Source: Deltaproteobacteria bacterium (lineage in GTDB: Bacteria; Myxococcota_A; Polyangia; Polyangiales; Ga0077539). From it: a stretch of 64,000 nt of DNA. Where the stretch lies: contig CANJUR010000007.1 of assembly GCA_947477565.1 (NCBI GenBank), forward strand, positions 1-64,000, read 5' to 3'. The translations under genes were made by a program, and so were the position numbers. Shown here in pieces: positions 29,732 through 38,273 of the stretch. Numbering within the stretch: position 1 is the stretch's first letter; each line of letters begins with the position of its first letter. The notes below the pieces were generated by a model, which was not told where the DNA came from, ran no database searches, and saw only the letters and a program-made list of their open reading frames with translations.

Positions 29732-30909
29732 GCGCGACGCCGACGAACGCGCGGCGCGACTCGATGGCGCCGGTGGGCGTTGCGCCGTACCGCGCGCAGC
29801 CCGTGGAGAAGAACGCATCGCTGGGGCGCGTCGATCACGCGCTGCTGGGCGTCACGATGCTGCTCGTGGCCTTCGGGATCGTGATGATCTACTCGGCCAG
29901 CGCGGTCTTCGCGGAGCACCTGCACCACAACGGGCAGTTTTTCCTGGTGCGGCAGACGATGTACGCCGTGATGGGCTTCGTCGGCCTCACCTTCTTCGCC
30001 GTGCAGGACCACCGCAAGCTGCGCTCCCTCACGTACCCGATGCTCGGCGTGACGGTGGTGCTGATGCTCGCGGTGGTGCTTGGCGCCGGGCACTCCGGCG
30101 GTGGAGCGGCCCGGTGGATTCGCCTTGGTCCGATCAACGTCCAGCCGGCGGAGATTGCAAAGCTCTCGCTCATCGTCTGGCTGTCTCACTCGCTCGCCAA
30201 GAAGAACGAGAAGATCCGCACCTTCTCCGTCGGGTTTCTGCCGCACCTGCTGATGGCGGGCTTCCTGATGCTGCTCTGCCTGAAGCAGCCCGATTTCGGC
30301 TCCGCGGTGGTGCTGCTGCTGCTCACCTTCACGCTGCTCTTCGTCGCCGGCGCGCGCACCGGGTACATCCTCGGAACGTTCATCGCGGCGATGCCGCTCG
30401 CGGTGTATCTCGTGCTCGGCACGGAGTACCGCCGCCGCCGCTGGGAGGCCTTCCTCGACCCGGCGCGCTTCCGCAGCACCATCTCGTATCAGCTGGTCGA
30501 GTCGATGATGTCCTTCGGCTCCGGCGGCATGACCGGGGTCGGGCTCGGCGACAGCCACCAGAAGCTCTTCTTCCTGCCCGAAGCGCACACGGACTTCATC
30601 AGCGCAATTCTCGGCGAAGAGCTCGGATTCGTCGGCGTGGCGGGGCTGCTCTGCGCGTACGCGTTCATGATCTGGCGCGGCGTGCGCATCGCCATCAACG
30701 CCGCGGACGACCACGGAACCTACCTCGCGTTCGGCGTCACCACGCTGCTCACGCTTCAGGCGCTCATCAACCTCGGGGTCGCGATGGGGGCGCTGCCCAC
30801 GAAGGGCCTGACGCTCCCGTTTATCTCCTACGGCGGGAGCTCTCTCATCATCGACCTCGCAGCCATCGGGATTCTCCTGTCGGTCTCGCGCTCCGCCAGG
30901 GCAGCGTAA
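29728..30909 (+). CDS. ftsW: Septal peptidoglycan glycosyltransferase FtsW (SEDS family)
   Basis: A 393-residue polytopic protein (about ten helices) that polymerises lipid II at the septum in a complex with FtsI. Motifs: GIVMIYSASAVFA early, the GGGAARWIRLGPINVQPAEIAK block, KQPDFGSAVV, the GSGGMTGVGLGDSHQKLFFLPEAHTDFISAILGEELG stretch with the catalytic-type Asp (seen in two runs), and the late GLTLPFISYGGSSL. The cytoplasmic N-terminus is about 30 residues. It overlaps murD and lies 15 bp before murG. Confidence 0.97.
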   Translation: MSATPTNARRDSMAPVGVAPYRAQPVEKNASLGRVDHALLGVTMLLVAFGIVMIYSASAVFAEHLHHNGQFFLVRQTMYAVMGFVGLTFFAVQDHRKLRSLTYPMLGVTVVLMLAVVLGAGHSGGGAARWIRLGPINVQPAEIAKLSLIVWLSHSLAKKNEKIRTFSVGFLPHLLMAGFLMLLCLKQPDFGSAVVLLLLTFTLLFVAGARTGYILGTFIAAMPLAVYLVLGTEYRRRRWEAFLDPARFRSTISYQLVESMMSFGSGGMTGVGLGDSHQKLFFLPEAHTDFISAILGEELGFVGVAGLLCAYAFMIWRGVRIAINAADDHGTYLAFGVTTLLTLQALINLGVAMGALPTKGLTLPFISYGGSSLIIDLAAIGILLSVSRSARAA

Positions 30910-30924
30910 GGGACCGCGCGGCGC

Positions 30925-32031
30925 ATGGAGGGGCTTCGATTCATGGTTGCGGGCGGCGGGACGGGCGGCCACGTCTTCCCTGGAATCGCCGTCGCCGACG
31001 CGCTCGACCGCCGCACCCGCGATCTCTCCGTCTGCTGGGTCGGAACCTCCCGCGGCATCGAGGCGCGCGTGCTCCCGACGACCCCGTGGCGCTTCGAGCC
31101 GATGGACCTCGCGGGCCTCAACGGCGTGCGTGGAAAGAAGCTCCTGGCGGCGCTGGCGAAGCTCCCACCGGCGGCGACGCACGCCTGGCGGGTGCTGAAG
31201 CGCGAGCGCCCGCACGTGGTGCTCGGTGTCGGCGGGTACGCCGGCGGACCGCTCGTGGCGATGGCCGCCGCGATGGGTATCCCGACGGCGGTGCTTGAGC
31301 CCAACGCTGTGCCCGGCCTCACCAACCGAATCTTATCTAGACTGGTAAAACGCGCCTTCGTGACGCACGACGAGACGCTCGCGGCCTTCCCCGCGAGCAT
31401 CGGAGTCGTCACGGGATCGCCTGTTCGGCGAGCGTTTCTGGCGCGCATGGCCTCGGCGGTGCCCGTCGGAGGAGAGGCCTCCGTGCTGGTGCTCGGCGGC
31501 AGCCAGGGGGCGCGGGCCATCAACGCGGCGATGCCCGACGCGGTGGCGCGGCTGCGGGCGAGCGGGCTGCGGGTGACCGTGACGCACCAGACGGGCGCGG
31601 CCGATCGCGATGCGGTGGTGGCTGCGTACGCGGCGCTGGGCGAAGCGGCGGAGGTGGTGGCGTTTATCGACGACGTGGCGACGGTGATGGCGCAGTCGTC
31701 GCTGGTGGTGTGCCGCGCGGGCGCGATGACCGTGGCCGAACTCGGCGTGCTCGGACGGCCAGCGGTGTACCTCCCGCTGCCGACCGCGGCGGACGATCAC
31801 CAGCGTAAAAACGCCGAGGCGATGGCCGCGCGCGGCGCTGCGAAGTGGATCGCGCAGAGTGAACTCACCCCGGAGCGCCTGGCCGACGAGGTGGGCGCAC
31901 TGCTGCGAGACAGGGACGCGCTGCAGGCGATGGGCGCGGCGGCGTGGGCGACCGCGCGCCCCGACGCGGCAGGCGTGATCGCGGACGGACTGCTCGCGCT
32001 CGCGGGCGGGATCGGCATACAGCGCCCGTAA
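30925..32031 (+). CDS. murG: UDP-GlcNAc:lipid I N-acetylglucosaminyltransferase
   Basis: A 368-residue membrane-associated GT-B glycosyltransferase that converts lipid I into lipid II. It shows GGGTGGHVFPGIAVADAL (residues about 9-26), the WVGTSRGIEARVLP segment, VVLGVGGYAGGP, LEPNAVPGLTNRIL, LVLGGSQGARAINAA, and late VVCRAGAMTVAELGVLGRPAVYLPLP with DDHQRKNAE. It is the last recognisable gene of the dcw set in the window; murC, murB, ddl, ftsQ, ftsA and ftsZ do not follow. Confidence 0.97.
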   Translation: MEGLRFMVAGGGTGGHVFPGIAVADALDRRTRDLSVCWVGTSRGIEARVLPTTPWRFEPMDLAGLNGVRGKKLLAALAKLPPAATHAWRVLKRERPHVVLGVGGYAGGPLVAMAAAMGIPTAVLEPNAVPGLTNRILSRLVKRAFVTHDETLAAFPASIGVVTGSPVRRAFLARMASAVPVGGEASVLVLGGSQGARAINAAMPDAVARLRASGLRVTVTHQTGAADRDAVVAAYAALGEAAEVVAFIDDVATVMAQSSLVVCRAGAMTVAELGVLGRPAVYLPLPTAADDHQRKNAEAMAARGAAKWIAQSELTPERLADEVGALLRDRDALQAMGAAAWATARPDAAGVIADGLLALAGGIGIQRP

Positions 32032-32070
32032 AGGCCCACGACCTTCGATACCCCACGGAGCGTTGCCCCG

Positions 32071-32379
32071 ATGTCCGACGATGTCACCCACTGCCCGGGC
32101 GGCGACTGCCCCTTGCGCCACGACTGCTACCGCTTCCGCGCACTTGTTTTCGGGCGCTTTGATGCATTTGTTCGTGCTCCATACGATCTCGTTTCGGGCA
32201 CCTGCGATCACCACTGGACCCTCGCTCGCCTCGCGCCCACGGAGGCGGACGTTCGCACCCGCGCCTACCTCCTCTGGCAGCGCCGCGGATCTGCCCATGG
32301 GAGCCCGGACGCCGACTGGTCCGCCGCGCAGGCTGAACTCTCCGCCGCGCTCGCCGCCCGCCTCGCGCCCATCGGCTGA
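32071..32379 (+). CDS. Small Cys-rich protein with DUF2934-like C-terminus
   Basis: A 102-residue soluble protein. Its N-terminus has the cluster CPGGDCPLRHDCYRFRA (residues 8-24), with a further Cys near 45, which could bind a metal. The C-terminal part RTRAYLLWQRRGSAHGSP followed by DWSAAQAEL matches the DUF2934 pattern (RAYxLWxxxGxxxG, xxxxWxxAxxEL), a short helical domain of unknown role found in many Proteobacteria. It starts 40 bp after murG and could be read from the same transcript. Confidence 0.7.
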   Translation: MSDDVTHCPGGDCPLRHDCYRFRALVFGRFDAFVRAPYDLVSGTCDHHWTLARLAPTEADVRTRAYLLWQRRGSAHGSPDADWSAAQAELSAALAARLAPIG

Positions 32380-32415
32380 GCGCGCCGTCGTCATCGCCCG
32401 TGGTACTCGTCGCCG

Positions 32416-33012
32416 ATGCGCGCCGTGACCGCCCTCTGCCTCGCGCTCGCTGTCGTCCCGGCCGTGGCGAACGCTGATCCGGTCGATTCGCGCGTGGCCC
32501 TGCTCGACCGCGACGCCGCTCACGCCCGCCTGTGGTTCTGGACCTTCACGGCCGCCTACTCCGTCTCCGCGGTGGCGCAGACCACCCTTGCGTTTGCGTT
32601 CGAAGATCCGGGACTGCGCATCGACTCCGCGGTCGGCGCTGCCTCCTCGTGGCTGGCCGTCGGCGGCATGGTCATCTCTCCGATTCCGCGCGTCTGGCGC
32701 GCCTCTGAGGACGCGCATCGCGCCGGCCACCTCGACGCCGCCATCACCCGCGCGGCGGACGCCGAGAGCACCGCGCGCGCCTGGTTCAACCACCTCGCCT
32801 GCGGCACCGTCGCGGTGACCTCCGGGCTCGTGCTCTGGATCGGCTTCGACCGCCCTGCTTCCGCCGCGCTCAGCTTTTCGAGCAACCTCCTCATCGGTGA
32901 ACTCAACCTCCTCACCATTCCCAGGCGCTCGGCCCGCTGGCGCGATCGCCCGGTGGTCCGGTGGCAGTTCGCGCCCGCGCTCAACGGCGTGCAGATCGTC
33001 GGGGTGTTTTAG
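32416..33012 (+). CDS. Hypothetical exported/membrane protein
   Basis: A 198-residue protein with a signal peptide (MRAVTALCLALAVVPAVANA) and about four further hydrophobic segments (for example about 42-62, 76-92, 128-145 and 150-168), so most likely an inner-membrane protein of the type often annotated only as hypothetical. It has no conserved charged motif within the helices. It lies between the DUF2934-like gene and the EamA transporter on the same strand, but with gaps of 36 and 28 bp. Confidence 0.65.
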   Translation: MRAVTALCLALAVVPAVANADPVDSRVALLDRDAAHARLWFWTFTAAYSVSAVAQTTLAFAFEDPGLRIDSAVGAASSWLAVGGMVISPIPRVWRASEDAHRAGHLDAAITRAADAESTARAWFNHLACGTVAVTSGLVLWIGFDRPASAALSFSSNLLIGELNLLTIPRRSARWRDRPVVRWQFAPALNGVQIVGVF

Positions 33013-33040
33013 CGGCCGTTGGGGGTATAGAGCGCCCTCA

Positions 33041-33913
33041 ATGCCACCCTGGATCGGCGATGCGATGGCCCTCGGTTGCGCCGTGGTGTGGGCCGCGGCG
33101 GTGATGTTGTTTCGTCGCCTGGGCGCGGTGCACCCGGTGTCGCTCAACCTCTTCAAAAACGCCCTGGCAGCGGCGCTTTTACTCCTCACGATGGCGCTGG
33201 CGGGGCTGCGCTTCGACCTCCACCGCAGCGCCCTCGACTGGGCCTGTCTCATCGGCAGCGGGGTTCTCGGTCTCGCGGTGGCCGACTCGCTCTTCCTTGC
33301 GGGACTGCGCCGGGTGGACACGGCCGTCGCCGCGGTGGCCGACTGCGCCTATTCGCCGACGGTGATTGTCATCTCGACGTTGTGCTTGAGCGAGGTTCCG
33401 CGCTCGGGTTTTTTGTGGGGTGCGCCGCTGGTGATGCTTGGATTGCTGCTGGTGGTGTGGCAGCCGCGCGGCGAGGCGAAGGTCGATGGCCGGGGCCTCG
33501 CGCTGCTGCTCGGTGGCGTGATGACGACGGCGGTGGGCGTGGTACTGGCGAAGCCCGCGCTCTGCCGCAGCGGGCTGGTCGAAGCGACCACGATCCGCTT
33601 GCTGGCAGGGTCGACGGCGCTGCTCGCAGTGCAACTTGCGCGCGGCAGGGGGCGCGAGGCGCTGGCGTTGTTCAAGCCGCAGGCGGCGTGGCGGGTGGCG
33701 GTGCCGGCGACGGTGCTCGCGACGTACGTGTCGATGCTCTTGTGGCTTGGGGGAATGAAGTACGGCACGGCTTCCCGTGCGGCGCTGCTCAACCAGACCG
33801 GCGCCATCGTCTTGATGGTGATGTCCCGAGTGATGGGCGAGCGCATCCCCGCGCGGCGCTGGCTGGGTGCGGCGCTGGCGGTAACCGGCGTGGCGATCGT
33901 GGTCACCCGGTAG
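33041..33913 (+). CDS. EamA/DMT-family transporter
   Basis: A 290-residue inner-membrane protein with about ten helices, made of two EamA repeats (about 1-135 and 150-290). Typical are the start GDAMALGCAVVWAAAVMLFRR, the end of the first repeat GLAVADSLFLAGLRRVDTAVAA, and in the second repeat KYGTASRAALLNQTGAIVLMV followed by RRWLGAALAVTGVAIVVT. Members export small metabolites or nucleotide sugars; the substrate cannot be told. ATG 33041 is chosen because the helices start just after it; the open frame upstream overlaps the previous gene. Confidence 0.9.
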   Translation: MPPWIGDAMALGCAVVWAAAVMLFRRLGAVHPVSLNLFKNALAAALLLLTMALAGLRFDLHRSALDWACLIGSGVLGLAVADSLFLAGLRRVDTAVAAVADCAYSPTVIVISTLCLSEVPRSGFLWGAPLVMLGLLLVVWQPRGEAKVDGRGLALLLGGVMTTAVGVVLAKPALCRSGLVEATTIRLLAGSTALLAVQLARGRGREALALFKPQAAWRVAVPATVLATYVSMLLWLGGMKYGTASRAALLNQTGAIVLMVMSRVMGERIPARRWLGAALAVTGVAIVVTR

Positions 33914-33923
33914 CGCGAACTCT

Positions 33924-35108
33924 TCAGTCCGCGGTTATCGCTGCGACTCGTGCTTTTGCTACCATCGCCCGGGCCCGCTGCATCGACGTCTTTCCCACCA
34001 TGATATCGACCAGCTTCTTTACCCGTCTATGCAGCCCTTCCTGCACATAGGGGACTCCGTGCTTTGCGCACACCGCCTTCACCTTCGGCTGGATTCGCTG
34101 GTAGGCCCGCGCGGGCAGGTCGGGCCAGAGGTGATGCTCAATCTGGTAGTTGAGAAACCCCTGGAGGAAATCCCCGATGGGATGTCCCGTGTGGTAGTTC
34201 ACTGAGCCCGCGACCTGCCGGAGATAGAACTCCCCGCGCTCCCGCACCGGACCCTCGAATCGCCAAATATCCCCGCCCGCGTGGTTGGGCGCAATGATCG
34301 CGAACGAATGCAGATTGGAGAGCAGTTCGGCACCCACGGAGTTGAGCCAGACGCTCGCCACCGCCCAGGGACCCAATGGCAAATATGCCGCCGGGATCAC
34401 CACGAATCGACCCAGTCCATAGGGCAACGCGCACTGCTTCAGGTAACGCCGCCCGTCCGCGGTGAAGGGGTTGTACGCCCCGAGGTACGACTCGGGTCCG
34501 CTGGCAATCTTCATCGGTGTCGGGGTTTCGCCGGACTCCCGACGACGCTCCGCGCGGCGCAGCACCTGATACGTGTTGGGAGCGTAATAAGTAAACTTCC
34601 AGGTCAACGCATAGAACCCAACCACCGCGTATTTTACCGCCAATGGCATTGAAGATTCGCGCACCATAGTGAGGTTATCCTCGACCAGGTCTGGGTCGAG
34701 AACCTCGCCCGTATGATAGTGATGAAGTGTGTTGTGCTCCAGTCGCCACGCCTCTGGGAGCATCCAATCAAACCAATCCACCAGTCGGCGTCGGCCCGCG
34801 GTGAATCCAGCGCTCGTCAGCCGCGCGGGCGCCCCTTCAACCTTGTCATATCCCTTGTGAATCACGTGGTGCGCCACGATGGCCCAGCGCGCCACGCTCC
34901 CGGTACTGATCGCGAGCATCGATACCGGGTTCGGGCCGATCCATGCGGTGGCGTAGCCGACGGCGGTGCAGGTGCGGCCCCAGCGCTCCATGCGCCGCAG
35001 GTGCGCGAGATCTTCTGCGCCGCTGGAGCCGTCGATTTCTGCGCGGATGGCGTCGAGATCCCGGGCGAAGGCGGCGCGATCGACGTGGGCGAAGGGCACT
35101 TCTTTCAT
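33924..35108 (-). CDS. Membrane fatty-acid desaturase-like protein
   Basis: A 394-residue membrane di-iron enzyme of the fatty acid desaturase superfamily. All three His boxes are present: HHVIH (80-84), HNTLHH (125-130) and QIEHH (322-326, in YQIEHHLWPDLP), with two hydrophobic helix pairs between them. The QxxHH third box is the form seen in front-end acyl-lipid desaturases, but the N-terminal cytochrome b5 domain of those enzymes is absent. It probably introduces a double bond into membrane lipid acyl chains. The start at 35108 gives a complete protein; the frame is open far upstream across the flippase gene. It follows the flippase gene by 50 bp. Confidence 0.9.
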   Translation of the reverse strand: MKEVPFAHVDRAAFARDLDAIRAEIDGSSGAEDLAHLRRMERWGRTCTAVGYATAWIGPNPVSMLAISTGSVARWAIVAHHVIHKGYDKVEGAPARLTSAGFTAGRRRLVDWFDWMLPEAWRLEHNTLHHYHTGEVLDPDLVEDNLTMVRESSMPLAVKYAVVGFYALTWKFTYYAPNTYQVLRRAERRRESGETPTPMKIASGPESYLGAYNPFTADGRRYLKQCALPYGLGRFVVIPAAYLPLGPWAVASVWLNSVGAELLSNLHSFAIIAPNHAGGDIWRFEGPVRERGEFYLRQVAGSVNYHTGHPIGDFLQGFLNYQIEHHLWPDLPARAYQRIQPKVKAVCAKHGVPYVQEGLHRRVKKLVDIMVGKTSMQRARAMVAKARVAAITAD

Positions 35109-35158
35109 GGCGTTGCGCGGACATAAGCACCCGTCACCGACGACCGCAACCGCGTCCG

Positions 35159-36580
35159 TTACCGCAGCGCCGCCACCCAGGCGCGCAGGTCGTCGAGCGC
35201 GCGCTTGCCTTCCAGTACCGACAACATCGCGGTGTATACGAGCACTGCGAGGCCCGCGCGCACCAACGGTGAAGGCGAGGGCAGCAACACCAGACTCCAC
35301 GCCGCGAGACCCGCCGCGAGCGGCCCCGCGTATGCGCCCCACAGCGGCCGCCCGAGGTGCCGCCCGGCCCAGTGGATCATCCCGAGTACGATCGGCGCGG
35401 TGATGGCGCTGTAGGCCCATGCGACGGCACTCAGGTGGTAATGCCACACGCCCAGAACGAGCAGCCACGTGGCGATCGTCCAGGCGCCGAAAAGCTGCAG
35501 CGCGAGCCGGGCGCGACCCTGTCCCTGCAATAGTGTGAACAACGGACCCGCGAGCAGTCCGAATGCCATGTTCACGAGGATGCCGTGGACTACGGGAATG
35601 GAGTCGTTCCAGCGGGGGGCGTAGAGCCAGGGGACGATGGATTTCGCAGCGATGGAGAGCGCGACCAGCATCGGAATGCCAAGCAGCAGCGCCGTGCGAG
35701 TGGCACCCACGAAGGCCGAATAGAGCTGCGGGTCCCTCGCGTCGAAGCGCGCGTACACCGGGAGTTGCACCCGCGAGAGCGCGTTGACCGCCACCACCGG
35801 GAGTTGTGCATAGCGCACGCCGAAATCGAACTGTCCCACCGCAGCGGGTCCCATCAGGGTTCCGAGCAGCGCCGCGGAGAGGTTGTCCTTGAAGAAAGCC
35901 GCGATCGCCAGCGCCTGCACCGGCACGCCTTCGCCCAGCGTGGCGCGCAGCACCCGCGACGACATCCCGAGGCCCGGCCATCCGTTCGCCGCGCGCCACG
36001 CGAGCGCCAGCTGAACGAGCGCGCCGGAGAGCTGTCCCCCCGCGAGCGCGCGCATTCCGCCGACCTTCCAGGCGAGCAGCACCGTCACCAGTTGTCGGGT
36101 GACCGTCGCGGCCAGTTCGATGCCCGCGATGCGGGAAAAGCGCAGTTCGCGCTCGAGTCGTATGTACGGCACCGACCGCAGCGGACCCACCAGGAAGAGC
36201 ACCGCCATCACGCGCAGAACGGCGGTCTCGCCCGGGTCAAGCTGCCACTGCAAGGCGATGCGCGGCGCAGCCAGGAAGAAGCCCAGCGCCATCGTCGAGC
36301 CCAGCAAGAGCAGAAACGTCAGCGTGGTGCGATACGACTCCTCGGCCACCTCGCCCTTGTTGCGAAGCAGCGCCGCGCCGAGGCCGCCGTCGCCGAGCAG
36401 CCCGCCCAGCCCGAGGAAGAACGTACCGATGGCGTAGGCACCGAACGCGTGCGGGTCGAGCAGCCGCGCCAGGATCAGGTTGCTCCCGGCGAGGAGAAGC
36501 GCGCTCATCACCTGGATGCCCGCGAAGCGGGTGGTCTCGCGAAGGATCCTCCGTTGGAGCGAAGAGGCCTTCGAGTCCAT
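35159..36580 (-). CDS. Polysaccharide flippase (Wzx/MOP family)
   Basis: A 473-residue inner-membrane protein with about 12-14 helices of the oligosaccharide flippase type. The N-terminus reads GIQVMSALLLAGSNLILARLLDPHAFGAYAIG, typical of Wzx-like proteins that begin with a short cytoplasmic helix and the phrase LARLLxPxxFGxY. It should flip lipid-linked glycan units made by the neighbouring glycosyltransferases. The start is placed at 36580, where the ATG shares one base with the upstream methyltransferase stop (TGATG), so the two are coupled. Confidence 0.9.
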   Translation of the reverse strand: MDSKASSLQRRILRETTRFAGIQVMSALLLAGSNLILARLLDPHAFGAYAIGTFFLGLGGLLGDGGLGAALLRNKGEVAEESYRTTLTFLLLLGSTMALGFFLAAPRIALQWQLDPGETAVLRVMAVLFLVGPLRSVPYIRLERELRFSRIAGIELAATVTRQLVTVLLAWKVGGMRALAGGQLSGALVQLALAWRAANGWPGLGMSSRVLRATLGEGVPVQALAIAAFFKDNLSAALLGTLMGPAAVGQFDFGVRYAQLPVVAVNALSRVQLPVYARFDARDPQLYSAFVGATRTALLLGIPMLVALSIAAKSIVPWLYAPRWNDSIPVVHGILVNMAFGLLAGPLFTLLQGQGRARLALQLFGAWTIATWLLVLGVWHYHLSAVAWAYSAITAPIVLGMIHWAGRHLGRPLWGAYAGPLAAGLAAWSLVLLPSPSPLVRAGLAVLVYTAMLSVLEGKRALDDLRAWVAALR

Positions 36581-37248
36581 CAGGGGAGTCTGGCGACCAC
36601 GAGCCAGTTGAGGACCAACTCCTCGCGCGCCGTCGGCTCGAGCGCCCGCGCGCCCAGGTTGATCCACGGGATCAGGCCGCGCGCCCACCAGCGCTTGTCG
36701 AGCTCGAGGTTGGCCATCTGCCCGATCGCCGACCACAGTCCGCCGAGCGGGGTGAGCGCCCCGTCGGTCAAGCCTGCGTCGAGCAGCAAAGCCTCCAAAC
36801 CGTTGCGCGTAAACCGCCAATGGTCGTGCGGAACCTCATGCGCCGGCCACACTCCCGGCACCGTGAAGAGCACCGTTCCGCCGGGCTTCACCACGCGGGC
36901 GAGCTCGCGCAAACAAGCGCGCGGGTCGCTTACGTGTTCGAAGACCTGAAACGACACGCCGGCGTCGAAGTGCCCATCCTGGAAGGGCAGCAGCGAGGCA
37001 TCGCCGACCACGTCCGGCGTCGCGTGCGGCCCCGCGCGATCGACCCCGATGTACTCCGTGACAGCGCGGCCCAGCATGGGTCGATAGGGCTTGTGGCCAC
37101 AGCCGACATCGAGGATGCGGCCGTGCAACGTCGCAAGCTCTCGCGCGAGCGCGTCCCACATCGGCGCGAGGTGCAGGTGCAGTGGCTGCCGCCAGCTTGC
37201 GCGGTGCGGTCGATACGGAACCGGGTTGGGGCGGTACACGATGCCCAT
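36580..37248 (-). CDS. Class I SAM-dependent methyltransferase
   Basis: A 222-residue enzyme. SAM-binding motif I is GRILDVGCGHKPY (43-55); GVDRAG forms the second acidic loop; GDASLLPFQDGHFDAGVSFQVFEHV is motifs II/III; ARVVKPGGTVLFTVPG is the post-core block. A His-rich segment HEVPHDHWRFT near residue 150 is typical of methyltransferases in glycan clusters. It presumably methylates a sugar or a lipid-linked intermediate. The ATG overlaps the previous stop by one base (TGATG). Confidence 0.9.
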   Translation of the reverse strand: MGIVYRPNPVPYRPHRASWRQPLHLHLAPMWDALARELATLHGRILDVGCGHKPYRPMLGRAVTEYIGVDRAGPHATPDVVGDASLLPFQDGHFDAGVSFQVFEHVSDPRACLRELARVVKPGGTVLFTVPGVWPAHEVPHDHWRFTRNGLEALLLDAGLTDGALTPLGGLWSAIGQMANLELDKRWWARGLIPWINLGARALEPTAREELVLNWLVVARLP

Positions 37249-38273
37249 CAGGTGCGCGCCGCGTCGTAGCACATCGCCGTTTGTCGCCAGTATCTCTCCC
37301 GTGGATCGACCCCCAGCACGGCCCGCTGCGCCGTCGTCAGGGCCGCCCGCAAGGCGTCGTCGAAGAGCGACGCGAGGGCATCGGGCCAGCGCGCCTCGTC
37401 CGCCGGAAGCAACGACCCTGGCGTCGAAGCGAAGAGCTCGCGGTGCGCACCGATGTCCGACGCCAGCACCGGAACCCCCGCTTCGATGGCCTCCAGCGGC
37501 ACCAGGGGCATCCCCTCGCTGCGGCTCGGCGCGAGCGCCCACGCGGCGTCGGTGAATACGTCCATAGGTACTCGCACTCCGGCAAATGTTACCTTGGCTT
37601 GTAATCCAAGGTCATCGCGGAGGGCGGCGAGCGATGCCCGGGCGGGTCCGTCTCCCGCGATGGCCCAGTGCCACGGGCGCGCGGCGAGGTCGGGGTGCGC
37701 GAGCGCGCGAAGCATGCGGTCGAAGCCCTTCTGCGCGTCGAGGCGGCCGACGGAGGCGAGGGCGACGGTGGCCGCGGGCCAGGCGAAGGGCTGCGTCGCC
37801 GGGCGCGGCGGCGGCGGGGCGTTGCGGATCACCTGCGCGCGCAGGCCGAGCGCCCCGAGGCGGGCGGCGTCGTGGTGGGAGAGGGCAATCCAGCGGGTGC
37901 GGGCGCGCGGGGCGGCGAGGCGCATCAGCGTGCGGGCGTCGAGCCCGGCGATGCGATCGCGAGGCCACGGGGCGTCCTCGCGCGGAAGCAGGTGAAACGT
38001 GACGACCAGGGGGCGGCCGCGAGCAGCGAGGAGGGCTGCGCCGAGGCGATCGGGCCACGCGAGGTGGGCGTGGAAGACGTCCGCGGTGCGGGGTCGCAGC
38101 GCCCAGGCGGCCCAGCGGGCGAAGGGCATCGCACGCGGGGGCGAAAGCGCGCGGTCGAAGGGCAGGTCTACGGAAGAATGGTGGCCGTGCTGCGTGGCGA
38201 GGGCATCGAGCATGGCGGCGACGCCTTCGGTGCCGCCGAGGTCCACGGAGGGCACGAGGTGGACGATTTTCAT
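37248..38273 (-). CDS. GT4-family glycosyltransferase
   Basis: A 341-residue GT-B glycosyltransferase. The N-terminal domain begins KIVHLVPSVDLGGTEGVAAML, the usual UDP-sugar-independent GT4 start; the C-terminal donor-binding domain shows SVGRLDAQKGFDRMLRAL, AIAGDGPARASL and the E-x7-E signature in SRSEGMPLVPLEAIEAGVPV. It retains the sugar's anomeric configuration, by family rule. It overlaps the upstream methyltransferase by 4 bp (ATGA) and the downstream one by one base, placing it inside the glycan operon. Confidence 0.92.
   Translation of the reverse strand: MKIVHLVPSVDLGGTEGVAAMLDALATQHGHHSSVDLPFDRALSPPRAMPFARWAAWALRPRTADVFHAHLAWPDRLGAALLAARGRPLVVTFHLLPREDAPWPRDRIAGLDARTLMRLAAPRARTRWIALSHHDAARLGALGLRAQVIRNAPPPPRPATQPFAWPAATVALASVGRLDAQKGFDRMLRALAHPDLAARPWHWAIAGDGPARASLAALRDDLGLQAKVTFAGVRVPMDVFTDAAWALAPSRSEGMPLVPLEAIEAGVPVLASDIGAHRELFASTPGSLLPADEARWPDALASLFDDALRAALTTAQRAVLGVDPRERYWRQTAMCYDAART

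Noticed and set aside
36820-37555. Various plus-strand frames within the glycan operon
   Set aside because: All lie antisense to methyltransferase and glycosyltransferase genes with full motifs.
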